Under the pieces are notes generated by a model that saw only the letters and a program-made list of their open reading frames with translations, was not told the origin of the DNA and made no database searches. Below are positions 1 through 7,651 of a stretch of 64,000 nt of DNA, piece after piece. The translations under genes were made by a program, and so were the position numbers. This DNA comes from Eggerthella lenta DSM 2243. Lineage in GTDB: Bacteria > Actinomycetota > Coriobacteriia > Coriobacteriales > Eggerthellaceae. The stretch's first letter is position 1. Every line of letters begins with the position of its first letter. The DNA lies in assembly GCF_000024265.1 (NCBI RefSeq), contig NC_013204.1, forward strand, positions 1,166,180-1,230,179. Reading direction: 5' to 3'.

Positions 1-41
1 GAAAGCCGTTCCGAAGCGCGCAGGACCTAGAAGGAGAACAC

Positions 42-512
42 ATGCCGCGTCGTGCAGCAGCAGTCCGCCGCGAAGTACAGCCGGACGCCCAGTACAACAA
101 CCGTCTCGTCACGCAGCTGATCAACAAGATCCTGCTTGACGGCAAGAAGGCCACCGCCGAGAACATCGTCTACGGTGCGTTCGCCATCGTCGAGGAGAAG
201 ACCGGCGGCGATCCGCTGGCCGTCTTCAAGAAGGCAATGGACAACGTCCGCCCCACGCTCGAAGTCAAGCCGAAGCGTGTCGGCGGCGCCACCTACCAGG
301 TGCCGATGGAGGTCAACTCCCGTCGTGCTACCACGCTCGCCATTCGCTGGATCGTCGACTTCTCGCGCAAGCGCAAGGAGCACACGATGAAGGAGCGCCT
401 CGCCGCCGAGATCATGGATGCCGCCGAGAACACCGGCGCGTCAGTGAAGAAGCGTGAAGACCTGTACAAGATGGCCGAGTCGAACCGTGCGTTCTCGCAC
501 TACCGCTTCTAA
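42..512 (+). CDS. rpsG: 30S ribosomal protein S7
   Basis: Small-subunit protein S7, which nucleates assembly of the 30S head by binding the 3' domain of 16S rRNA. The 156-residue product has the usual bacterial length, the basic N-terminus ([10 protein letters not shown]) and the C-terminal [13 protein letters not shown] typical of S7. The ATG at 42 is preceded by AAGGAG at 31-36. It lies 15 bases upstream of fusA, the classical str-operon order. The 41 bases before it hold only the ribosome site and no recognisable rpsL tail, so whether rpsL is adjacent cannot be told from this window. Confidence 0.97.
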   Translation: MPRRAAAVRREVQPDAQYNNRLVTQLINKILLDGKKATAENIVYGAFAIVEEKTGGDPLAVFKKAMDNVRPTLEVKPKRVGGATYQVPMEVNSRRATTLAIRWIVDFSRKRKEHTMKERLAAEIMDAAENTGASVKKREDLYKMAESNRAFSHYRF

Positions 513-527
513 GGGAGGATTCGACTC

Positions 528-2645
528 ATGGCGAAAATCGAACTGAAGGATACGCGCAACATCGGCATCATGGCCCACATCGACGCGGGCAAGACGACGA
601 CCACCGAGCGCATCCTCTACTACACGGGCAAGACCCACAAGATCGGCGAGGTGCACGACGGCGCCGCGACGATGGACTGGATGGTGCAGGAGCAGGAACG
701 CGGCGTGACCATCACCGCCGCTGCCACCACGTGCTTCTGGAAGTACCCCGGCGGAGCTGACAACGGCAAAGAGTACCGTTTCCAGATTATCGACACTCCC
801 GGCCACGTGGACTTCACGGCCGAGGTCGAGCGTTCGCTTCGCGTGCTCGACGGCGCTGTCGCGGTGTTCGACGCCGTCGCCGGCGTGCAGCCGCAGTCCG
901 AGACGGTGTGGCGCCAGGCAAGCCGCTACGGCGTGCCCCGCATCGCCTACATCAACAAGTACGACCGCGTGGGCGCCGACTTCTTCCATGCGATCGAGAC
1001 CATGAAGGATCGCCTGGGCGCGCCGGCTGTCGCCGCGCAGATGCCCATGGGCGCCGAGGACAACTTCTGGGGCGTCATCGACCTGGTCACCATGACCGCG
1101 TGGGACTTCAAGGCCGACGACAAGGGCATGACCTACCCCGAGGCCATGGACGCCATCCCGGCCGAGTTCGCCGAAGAGGCCGAGCTGCGCCACCAGGAGC
1201 TGGTGGAAGCCGCCGCCGACTGCGACGACGCTCTCATGGAGAAGGTCCTCATGGAGGAAGAGGTGACGGTTGACGAGCTGAAGGCCGCCATCCGCAAGGG
1301 CACCATCGCCTGCCAGATCCACCCCGTGTTCGTGGGCTCGTCCTACAAGAACAAGGGCGTGCAGGAGCTCCTCGACGCCGTGGTCGACTACATGCCGTCC
1401 CCGATCGACGTGCCGGCCATCAAGGGCACGAACCCGGACACGGGCGAGGAAGACGAGCGTCCCTCCGACGTGAAGGCGCCGTTCTCCGCTCTGGCCTTCA
1501 AGATCATGACGGATCCGTTCGTGGGCAAGCTCACCTACCTCCGCGTGTACTCGGGCCAGCTCGATTCCGGCTCCTACGTGTCCAACGCCTCGAAGGGCAA
1601 GAAGGAGCGCATCGGCCGTTTGCTGCAGATGCACTCGAACCAGCGCGTCGATATCGACGGCTGCGCCGCGGGCGACATCGTCGCCGTCGTGGGCTTGAAG
1701 GACACGTCGACCGGCGACACGCTGTGCGACGCTGATCATCCGATCATCCTCGAGTCCATGGAGTTCGCCGAGCCGGTCATCGACATCGCCGTCGAGCCGA
1801 AGACGAAGGCCGAGCAGGACAAGATGGGCATCGCGCTGCAGAAGCTGGCCGAGGAGGACCCGACGTTCCGCGTGTCCACCAACCAGGAGACCGGCCAGAC
1901 CATCATCGCCGGCATGGGCGAGCTGCACCTCGAGATCATCGTCGACCGCCTGCTGCGCGAGTTCAAGGTCGAGGCGAACGTGGGCAAGCCTCAGGTCGCC
2001 TACCGCGAGACGGCCACGCAGGAAGCTCGCAACGTCGAGGGCAAGTTCGTGCGCCAGTCCGGCGGTCGCGGCCAGTACGGCCATGCGGTCATCAACCTGA
2101 TCCCGCAGGAAGCCGGCAAGGGCTACGAGTTCGAGAACAAGATCGTGGGCGGCGTGATCCCCAAGGAGTACATCACCCCGATCGACAAGGGCATCCAGGA
2201 AGCCATCAACTCGGGCGTGCTTGCGGGCTACCCGGTCGTGGACATCAAGATCGAGCTTATCGACGGTTCGTACCACGACGTCGACTCCTCCGAGGCGGCG
2301 TTCAAGGTCGCCGGTTCGATGGCGGTCAAGGCTGCGCTCAAGAAGGCCGCTCCGGTCATTCTCGAGCCGATGATGGCCGTCGAGGTCGAGACGCCCGAGG
2401 AGTACATGGGCGACGTCATGGGCAACCTGTCCAGCCGTCGCGGCCAGATCCAGGGCATGGGCGATCGCGGCAACGCCAAGACCATCAAGGCGAAGGTTCC
2501 GCTGTCCGAGATGTTCGGTTACGCCACCGACCTGCGTTCGACGACGCAGGGCCGCGCTTCGTACACGATGCAGTTCGATTCGTACGAGGCAGTGCCGAAG
2601 AACGTGGCGGAGGAAATTATCAGCAAGGCCGGCGGCAACGCCTAG
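528..2645 (+). CDS. fusA: Elongation factor G
   Basis: Translocation GTPase that moves tRNA-mRNA through the ribosome and, with RRF, recycles ribosomes. The 705-residue protein has the G1 motif AHIDAGKTT near residue 17, the G3 motif DTPGHVDF and the G4 motif NKYD, followed by domains II-V. Length matches canonical EF-G (about 700). The ATG at 528 follows AAGGGAGG. It sits between rpsG and rpsJ, and no tuf gene follows, unlike the usual str operon. It is clearly the housekeeping copy rather than a tetracycline-protection paralogue, because it is embedded in the ribosomal operon and closely matches EF-G in length and motifs. Confidence 0.97.
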   Translation: MAKIELKDTRNIGIMAHIDAGKTTTTERILYYTGKTHKIGEVHDGAATMDWMVQEQERGVTITAAATTCFWKYPGGADNGKEYRFQIIDTPGHVDFTAEVERSLRVLDGAVAVFDAVAGVQPQSETVWRQASRYGVPRIAYINKYDRVGADFFHAIETMKDRLGAPAVAAQMPMGAEDNFWGVIDLVTMTAWDFKADDKGMTYPEAMDAIPAEFAEEAELRHQELVEAAADCDDALMEKVLMEEEVTVDELKAAIRKGTIACQIHPVFVGSSYKNKGVQELLDAVVDYMPSPIDVPAIKGTNPDTGEEDERPSDVKAPFSALAFKIMTDPFVGKLTYLRVYSGQLDSGSYVSNASKGKKERIGRLLQMHSNQRVDIDGCAAGDIVAVVGLKDTSTGDTLCDADHPIILESMEFAEPVIDIAVEPKTKAEQDKMGIALQKLAEEDPTFRVSTNQETGQTIIAGMGELHLEIIVDRLLREFKVEANVGKPQVAYRETATQEARNVEGKFVRQSGGRGQYGHAVINLIPQEAGKGYEFENKIVGGVIPKEYITPIDKGIQEAINSGVLAGYPVVDIKIELIDGSYHDVDSSEAAFKVAGSMAVKAALKKAAPVILEPMMAVEVETPEEYMGDVMGNLSSRRGQIQGMGDRGNAKTIKAKVPLSEMFGYATDLRSTTQGRASYTMQFDSYEAVPKNVAEEIISKAGGNA

Positions 2646-2678
2646 GGCGTGCGCGCGAGCATAACGGAGGTAAAGTAA

Positions 2679-2987
2679 GTGGCTAATCAAAAGATTCGCA
2701 TCCGCTTGAAGGGGTACGATCATGAGATCGTGGACCAGTCCACGAAGCTCATCGTCGATACCGCGCAGAAGACGGGTGCCAAGGTGTCCGGTCCTATCCC
2801 GCTGCCGACGGAGCGCAACCTGTACTGCGTCGTCAAGGGCCCGCACGTCGACAAGGATTCGCGCGAGCAGTTCGAGATGCGCACGCACAAGCGCCTCATC
2901 GACATCCTGGAACCGACCCCGAACACGGTCGATTCCCTGATGCGCCTCGATCTCCCTGCCGGCGTCGACATCGAGATCAAGCTGTAA
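2679..2987 (+). CDS. rpsJ: 30S ribosomal protein S10
   Basis: S10 is a 30S head protein that also partners NusB in transcription antitermination. The 102-residue product ([19 protein letters not shown]) is full length and ends in the typical VDIEIKL. The start is GTG at 2679, chosen because GGAGG at 2666-2670 is well spaced and no better start exists. Only 33 bases separate it from fusA, so the str and S10 gene groups are contiguous here without tuf between them. Confidence 0.96.
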   Translation: MANQKIRIRLKGYDHEIVDQSTKLIVDTAQKTGAKVSGPIPLPTERNLYCVVKGPHVDKDSREQFEMRTHKRLIDILEPTPNTVDSLMRLDLPAGVDIEIKL

Positions 2988-3002
2988 AGGGGGATGTGCG
3001 AT

Positions 3003-3623
3003 ATGATCAACGCCATCTATGGTAAGAAAATCGGCATGACCCAGATCTTCAACGAGGACGACCGTGTCGTGCCCGTGACGGTGATCCAGGCCGAGCCGAA
3101 CACGATCTGCCAGGTCAAGACGAAGGACAGCGACGGCTACGAGGCCGTGCAGCTGGGCTTCGGCGCCATCAAGGAGAAGAAGGTCAACAAGCCCATGGCG
3201 GGTCACTTCGCCAAGCAGGGCACGGCTCCTACGCGCTACCTGCGCGAGGTGCGCGTCGAGAACGCCGGCGAGTACAAGGTGGGCGACCAGCAGACGGTGG
3301 CCGCCTTCGCTGAGACGAAGAAGGTCGACGTGACCGGCACGTCCAAGGGCAAGGGCTTCGCCGGCGTCATGAAGCGCTACGGCTTCCGCGGCGGCCCGGG
3401 CGGCCACGGCGCGCACTTCCATCGCGCTCCCGGTTCGGTGGGCCAGTGCGCCACGCCGTCCCGCGTGTTCAAGGGGCTCAAGCTCCCGGGCCACATGGGC
3501 GTCGACACCGTGACCGTGAAGAACCTGGAAGTCGTCCGCATCGACGAGGAGCAGAACCTCATCCTCGTCAAGGGCGCCATCCCCGGCGGCAAGAACGGCG
3601 TCGTTCGCGTCCGCATGGCGTAG
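3003..3623 (+). CDS. rplC: 50S ribosomal protein L3
   Basis: L3 is an early-assembly 50S protein near the peptidyl-transferase centre. The 206-residue product begins [16 protein letters not shown], the hallmark L3 N-terminus, and has the GTSKGKGF and [13 protein letters not shown] segments of the central extension that reaches toward the catalytic centre. An upstream in-frame ATG at 2994 would add three residues, but the A/G-rich ribosome site (2986-2993) abuts that ATG and is correctly spaced only for 3003. It follows rpsJ by 15 bases in the same operon. Confidence 0.96.
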   Translation: MINAIYGKKIGMTQIFNEDDRVVPVTVIQAEPNTICQVKTKDSDGYEAVQLGFGAIKEKKVNKPMAGHFAKQGTAPTRYLREVRVENAGEYKVGDQQTVAAFAETKKVDVTGTSKGKGFAGVMKRYGFRGGPGGHGAHFHRAPGSVGQCATPSRVFKGLKLPGHMGVDTVTVKNLEVVRIDEEQNLILVKGAIPGGKNGVVRVRMA

Positions 3624-3653
3624 TTGAAGTAACCTATAAGGAGCTTGTATATC

Positions 3654-4277
3654 ATGACGACTATCGAGATCAAAGACGCGAGCGGGAAGAAGGCCGGCAC
3701 CGCCGACCTCGCCGCTTCCGTGTTCGGCATCGAGCCGAACGTGCCCGTCATGCACCAGGTCGTGCGCGCGCAGCGCGCGTCTTGGCGCCAGGGCACGCAT
3801 GACACGAAGACGCGCGGCCAGGTGCGCGGCGGCGGCAAGAAGCCGTGGCGCCAGAAGGGCACCGGCCGTGCCCGTCAGGGCACCATCCGCGCCCCTCAGT
3901 GGGCCGGCGGCGGTACCGTGTTCGGCCCGCATCCGCGTTCCTACGCGTTCCGCGTGAACAACAAGGAGGTCAAGCTGGCCATGCGCTCCGCGCTGTCCGC
4001 CAAGCTGGCCGACGGCGAGCTGTTCGTGGTCGACGCGTTCAACTTCGAGAAGCCCTCGACGAAGGCGGCTGTGGCCGCGCTCAAGGCCCTCGGCTTGGAG
4101 CGTCGCACCACCCTCGTCATCGACGACGAGGACGTGAACACCTATCTGTCGTTCCGCAACATCCCCACGGTGAACATCCTGCCCGTGTCCGCGGCGAACA
4201 CCTACGAGCTGATCGACAACAAGGCTCTCGTGTTCACGGCCGACGCCCTGAAGCGCATCGAGGAGGTGCTTGCATAA
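3654..4277 (+). CDS. rplD: 50S ribosomal protein L4
   Basis: L4 lines the peptide exit tunnel and in many bacteria autoregulates the S10 operon. The 207-residue protein has the extended-loop signature RGQVRGGGKKPWRQKGTGRA near residues 50-70. An in-frame TTG at 3645 is possible, but AAGGAG at 3638-3643 is correctly spaced only for the ATG at 3654. The stop codon overlaps the rplW start (TAATG), which implies translational coupling. Confidence 0.96.
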   Translation: MTTIEIKDASGKKAGTADLAASVFGIEPNVPVMHQVVRAQRASWRQGTHDTKTRGQVRGGGKKPWRQKGTGRARQGTIRAPQWAGGGTVFGPHPRSYAFRVNNKEVKLAMRSALSAKLADGELFVVDAFNFEKPSTKAAVAALKALGLERRTTLVIDDEDVNTYLSFRNIPTVNILPVSAANTYELIDNKALVFTADALKRIEEVLA

Positions 4278-4558
4278 TGAAGGATCCCCGCGAGGTCATC
4301 ATCCGCCCCGTCATCACGGAGCACAGCTACGACCAGATGGAGGGCAACACCTTTACCTTCGAGGTGGCCAAGGACGCCAACAAGGTTGAGATCCGCCAGG
4401 CCATCGAAGCCATCTTCGATGTGACGGTGGTCAAGGTGAACACGCTCAACGTGAAGCCGAAGCCGAAGCGCGTTCGCTACCAGCTGGGCAAGACCCGCAC
4501 CTGGAAGAAGGCCATGGTCACGCTCAAGGAAGGCGACACCATCGAGCTGTTCGCGTAA
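4277..4558 (+). CDS. rplW: 50S ribosomal protein L23
   Basis: L23 sits at the tunnel exit and docks trigger factor and SRP. The 93-residue product starts MKDPREVIIRPVITEHSY and contains the NTLNVKPKPKRVRYQLG loop typical of L23. Its ATG overlaps the rplD stop codon by one base. A strong intrinsic terminator lies about 25 bases downstream, so the transcript ends here, whereas in most bacteria rplB, rpsS, rplV and rpsC follow directly. Confidence 0.95.
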   Translation: MKDPREVIIRPVITEHSYDQMEGNTFTFEVAKDANKVEIRQAIEAIFDVTVVKVNTLNVKPKPKRVRYQLGKTRTWKKAMVTLKEGDTIELFA

Positions 4559-4581
4559 GCGACGTTTCCACGTGCTGCCTC

Positions 4582-4613
4582 GGCGCCCCTGCAATCGCGG
4601 GGGCGCCTTTTTT
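4582..4613 (+). terminator. Intrinsic terminator after rplW
   Basis: Perfect 8-bp GC stem GGCGCCCC/GGGGCGCC (4582-4589 with 4600-4607), a 10-base loop, then CTTTTTT. It ends the rpsG-rplW transcription unit. The next gene is on the opposite strand. Confidence 0.92.
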
Positions 4614-4679
4614 GTTGGAGGAGGGTGCGAAAAGCGAACCGCGACGCCTTCTTTGACGTGCCGTATCGCCTTGGAGTCG

Positions 4680-5855
4680 TTACTTCACCACGCGGACGCG
4701 GCGGACGCCCTCGATGGCGCTCAGGCGCTCGATGGCGTCATCGGGATGCCCCGGAGTGCCGGCGTCCAGGTCGAGCATCGTGTAGGCGTTCTCGCCGCGG
4801 GCCTTGTTCATCATGTTCTCGATGTTCACGCCGGCATCGCCGAACACGTTCGTGATGCGAGCGATGGCGTTCGGGACGTTCGCGTGCAGCACGGCCACGC
4901 GGCGCAGGCCGTCGGGCACGGGACCCATGTCGCAGGCGGGGTAGTTCACGGAGTTCGCGATATTGCCGTTCTCCAGGTAGTCCATGAGCTCCCGCACGGC
5001 CATCATCGCGCAGTTGTCCTCGGCCTCGGCGGTAGAGGCGCCCAGGTGGGGCAGCACGATGGCGCGCTCCATCTTCATGACCTCGGGCGTGGCGAAGTCG
5101 GTGATGTAGGCATGCACCTTGCCGGAGTCCAGCGCGGCGGCCATGGCAGCGTTGTCCACGAGCGTGTCGCGCGAGAAGTTCAGGAACACGGCCCCGTCCT
5201 TCATGAGCGAGCAGGCGCGCTCGTCGATCATGCCGATGGTGCCGTCCATGGCCGGCACGTGGATGGTCATGTAGCCGCAGGTGCGGAAGATGTCGTCGAG
5301 GTTCGTCACGTGATGGACAGCGCTCGAGATGCGCCACGCGGCGCCCACCGACACGTACGGATCGTAACCGTACACGTCCATGCCCAGGTCGATAGCGATG
5401 TTGGCCACTTCGGCCCCGATGGCGCCCAGGCCGATGACGCCCAGCTTCTTGCCCTTCACCTCGCGTCCGGCGAACGCCTTCTTCGCCTTCTCGGCCGCCT
5501 TCGCGATGTTCTCGTCGTCGGCGTTGTGCCGGCACCAGGCGATGCCGCCGGCGATGTCGCGGCTGCCCAGCATGAGGCCGCACACCACGATCTCCTTCAC
5601 GGCGTTCGCGTTCGCGCCGGGGGTGTTGAACACTACGATGCCCTCCTCGGCGCAGCGGTCGAGCGGGATGTTGTTCACGCCGGCGCCGGCGCGGGCGATG
5701 GCCAGCAGGCTATCGGGGAACGCGGTGTCGTGCAGCGCGGCGCTGCGCACCAGAACGCCCTCGGCCTGGTCGAGGGCGTCGATGAGCTCGTAGTCGTCGG
5801 TGAAGAGATCGGTGCCGTACGCCGAGATGTTGTTGAGGCAGTGGATGTTGCGCAT
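4680..5855 (-). CDS. serA: D-3-phosphoglycerate dehydrogenase-type enzyme with ACT domain
   Basis: NAD-dependent 2-hydroxyacid dehydrogenase; the best match by architecture is phosphoglycerate dehydrogenase, the first step of serine synthesis. The 391-residue protein has a substrate-binding N-terminal half, the Rossmann motif LGVIGLGAIGAEVA in the middle, a typical RDTLVDNAAM segment, a late catalytic His (LPHLGAST) and a C-terminal ACT domain of about 70 residues (VAVLHANVPNAIARITN onward), which usually binds serine. The ATG at 5855 is chosen because GAAGGAG precedes it; upstream in-frame codons lack a ribosome site. It is transcribed toward the ribosomal operon and appears monocistronic. 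Confidence 0.88.
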   Translation of the reverse strand: MRNIHCLNNISAYGTDLFTDDYELIDALDQAEGVLVRSAALHDTAFPDSLLAIARAGAGVNNIPLDRCAEEGIVVFNTPGANANAVKEIVVCGLMLGSRDIAGGIAWCRHNADDENIAKAAEKAKKAFAGREVKGKKLGVIGLGAIGAEVANIAIDLGMDVYGYDPYVSVGAAWRISSAVHHVTNLDDIFRTCGYMTIHVPAMDGTIGMIDERACSLMKDGAVFLNFSRDTLVDNAAMAAALDSGKVHAYITDFATPEVMKMERAIVLPHLGASTAEAEDNCAMMAVRELMDYLENGNIANSVNYPACDMGPVPDGLRRVAVLHANVPNAIARITNVFGDAGVNIENMMNKARGENAYTMLDLDAGTPGHPDDAIERLSAIEGVRRVRVVK

Positions 5856-5964
5856 GAGGTCTCCTTCGAGGATGGCGGGCGGCTCCGTTGAAGCGCGGCT
5901 CGTCGCCGTTGCTTGCTGCATCCTCCTATAGTGCTCAGGCCGCAACCCGTTGTCAACCACCGTT

Positions 5965-6006
5965 CAGCCGGTGCGCGCTTTATCTCGGTAAAGCGCGCAC
6001 CGGCTG
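5965..6006. terminator. Perfect 18-bp inverted repeat, putative terminator
   Basis: Arms 5965-5982 and 5989-6006 are exactly complementary around a 6-base loop, and the arm ends are AAA/TTT rich (GCGCTTTA/TAAAGCGC). It lies downstream of the bacterioferritin gene and upstream of serA, both on the minus strand. There is no long U-tract outside the stem. Confidence 0.6.
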
Positions 6007-6046
6007 CGCCCTCGCGCCGCGCATGGTCGCTCGCGGCGCGAGGGCG
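6007..6046. terminator. Perfect 15-bp inverted repeat, tandem hairpin
   Basis: Arms 6007-6021 and 6032-6046 (CGCCCTCGCGCCGCG and its complement) enclose a 10-base loop. It begins directly after the previous hairpin and stands 6 bases beyond the bacterioferritin stop, so it is the first structure that RNA polymerase would meet. Confidence 0.6.
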
Positions 6047-6052
6047 GAAACG

Positions 6053-6517
6053 CTAGTTCTGCGTGGACAGGAAGATCTGCAGCGACATCTGCTCGATCTG
6101 GTCCTGCAGGTCCTCCAGCTCGTCGACGTGGCGATCCTCGTCCTTGAGGATGGCTTGCAGCACCTCGCGCGTGGCGTAGTCCAGCACGTTGCCGGCCAGC
6201 ACGATGGCGTCGTTGTAGTCCTTCACCGTCTGCACTTCCATCGCGTGGTCGTTGTCCACCTGCTCGGGCACGGCGGACCCGATGCTGAACTGGTCGAGCT
6301 TGGACACGATGGGCGTACCCTCGAGGAACAGGATGCGCTCGATGAGGCGCTCGGCGTGATGCATCTCGGTGATGGAGCGCTTCTTGAAGCTCTCGCTCAA
6401 GCGATCGTAGCCCCAATCCTCGCACATCTCCGCATGCACCATGTACTGGCTGATGGCGGTCAATTCGCCAGCAAGCAGATAGTTCAGCTTATCGATAAGT
6501 TCCGGGTTTCCCTTCAT
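6053..6517 (-). CDS. bfr: Bacterioferritin
   Basis: Ferritin-superfamily four-helix protein for iron storage and oxidation. The 154-residue product (MKGNPELIDKLN) has ferroxidase-type ligands: Glu in the first helix (LAGELTAISQY), the EMHHAERL segment with Glu and His in the second, and later EDRHVDEL. A Met that could be the haem ligand lies near residue 52 (ITEMHHAE). Start 6517 is supported by AAGGAG; an in-frame upstream start at 6541 lacks one. It is single-gene, followed by tandem hairpins. It could instead be a haem-free bacterioferritin-like protein. Confidence 0.88.
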   Translation of the reverse strand: MKGNPELIDKLNYLLAGELTAISQYMVHAEMCEDWGYDRLSESFKKRSITEMHHAERLIERILFLEGTPIVSKLDQFSIGSAVPEQVDNDHAMEVQTVKDYNDAIVLAGNVLDYATREVLQAILKDEDRHVDELEDLQDQIEQMSLQIFLSTQN

Positions 6518-6712
6518 GGCAGTGCTCCTTCCGTATGGCACGTTGTTTCGGAGGATCAGCCCTTGAGAGATCCTCGACGTCGGTCATTGTACGGTCGATG
6601 AGCTGGCCTGTTCGCTTCCTTACCAATCCGCAGCCGTCCTGTGGCCCTCCCGAAACCTGCGTCCTGCGTTTTTGAAGACCGTGCGAAGGGCGACCGGGGG
6701 ATTTGACTGATG

Positions 6713-6721
6713 TGCTAGAAT
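6713..6721 (+). promoter_or_regulatory. Extended -10 promoter of yebC
   Basis: TGCTAGAAT-type extended -10 (TG at 6713, TAGAAT at 6716-6721) lies 35 bases before the yebC ATG. A nearby TTGACT at 6703-6708 is too close (7-base spacer) to serve as its -35. Confidence 0.45.
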
Positions 6722-6756
6722 ACTCGGCTGGTATTGCTATGGTGGAAGGGACGCAT

Positions 6757-7557
6757 ATGTCTGGGCATTCAAAGTGGGCTACAACGAAACATCGCAAGGC
6801 GGCGCAGGACGCGAAGCGCTCGGCCTTGTTCTCCAAGCTGTCGCGCAACATCACGGTGGCGGCGAAAGAGGGCGGCGACCCGAATCCCGACAACAACGCA
6901 TCGCTTGCGGCCGCCATCGAGAAGGCCAAGGGCTACTCCCTGCCGAAAGATAAGATCAAGGTCGCCATCGACAAGGCCTTCGGTTCCGGCAAGGACGCCG
7001 CGAACTACGAGACCGTCGTGTACGAGGGCTACGGCCCGGCCGGCATCGCCGTGCTGTGCGAGGCGCTGACCGACAACCGCAACCGCACCGCCGCCGACGT
7101 GCGCGCGGCCTTCAGCCATGCGGGCGGCAACCTGGGCACGTCCGGCTCCGTCGCGTTCCAGTTCGAGCGCAAGGGCCAGATCATGGTTCCCAAAGAGGTC
7201 GAGACCGGCGACAAGAAGAACCCCGTGAAGCCGAACGGCGCCGCGGCCGACGAGGAGGAGTTCATGCTCGCCGTCGCCGAGGCGGGCGGCGACGACTACG
7301 AGGACGCCGATGACGAGTGGATCGTCTACACGTCCCCGAGCGACCTCATGGCCGTGAAGAAGGCGCTCGAGGCAGCCGACGTCGTCACGAAGGGCGCCGA
7401 GATGACCATGATGCCCACCACGCCCGCGACGGTGAGCGTCTCCGACGCGAAGAAGGTCATGCGCCTCATCGACCGCCTCGAGGAGCTCGAAGACCTCCAG
7501 AACGTTTACCACGTGATGGACATCACCGACGAAATCGCCGAAGCCCTGGACGAGTAG
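6757..7557 (+). CDS. yebC: YebC/PmpR family protein
   Basis: Conserved DUF28 protein. Members were annotated as transcriptional regulators, and more recent work on the family implicates them in relieving ribosome stalls at proline-rich sequences. The 266-residue product begins with the diagnostic MSGHSKWATTKHRK and ends ITDEIAEALDE; the acidic NTDNRNRT-like segment (CEALTDNRNRTAADVR) is present. Start 6757 is chosen over an upstream TTG because MSGHSKW is the invariant family N-terminus and GAAGGG precedes it. In many bacteria yebC neighbours ruvC; here ruvCAB is about 6 kb downstream, separated by an accessory redox block. Confidence 0.94.
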   Translation: MSGHSKWATTKHRKAAQDAKRSALFSKLSRNITVAAKEGGDPNPDNNASLAAAIEKAKGYSLPKDKIKVAIDKAFGSGKDAANYETVVYEGYGPAGIAVLCEALTDNRNRTAADVRAAFSHAGGNLGTSGSVAFQFERKGQIMVPKEVETGDKKNPVKPNGAAADEEEFMLAVAEAGGDDYEDADDEWIVYTSPSDLMAVKKALEAADVVTKGAEMTMMPTTPATVSVSDAKKVMRLIDRLEELEDLQNVYHVMDITDEIAEALDE

Positions 7558-7580
7558 CGGGCGACTTCCTCATAAGATAT

Positions 7581-7612
7581 GCGGCGGGCGCGCTTTCGAG
7601 CGCGCCCGCCGC
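7581..7612. terminator. Hairpin between yebC and flavoprotein gene (convergent)
   Basis: GCGGCGGGCGCGCT (7581-7594) pairs with AGCGCGCCCGCCGC (7599-7612) around a TTCG tetraloop. No U-tract is present on either side. It lies between convergent genes and could end either transcript. Confidence 0.6.
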
Positions 7613-7651
7613 TGCGTTCGGGCCGGGGGCGGGTGCTTCCGGCCCTTTCGC

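Noticed and set aside
1-41. Possible 3' end of rpsL
   Set aside because: A TAG is present at 28-30, but the ten-codon tail does not match the S12 C-terminus, so no gene was called.
441-3932. Very long open frame on the minus strand across the ribosomal operon
   Set aside because: Shadow of the high-GC third-codon positions of fusA and the r-protein genes. It has no family features, is His/Arg/Leu-rich, and lacks a ribosome site.
4560-4680. Assembly chimera at the rplW/serA junction
   Set aside because: A clean terminator follows rplW, and the flanks have normal gene structure and composition. Kept only as a check in the S10 finding.
6703-6721. TTGACT/TAGAAT as a -35/-10 pair before yebC
   Set aside because: The spacer is only seven bases. 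Only the extended -10 is retained.
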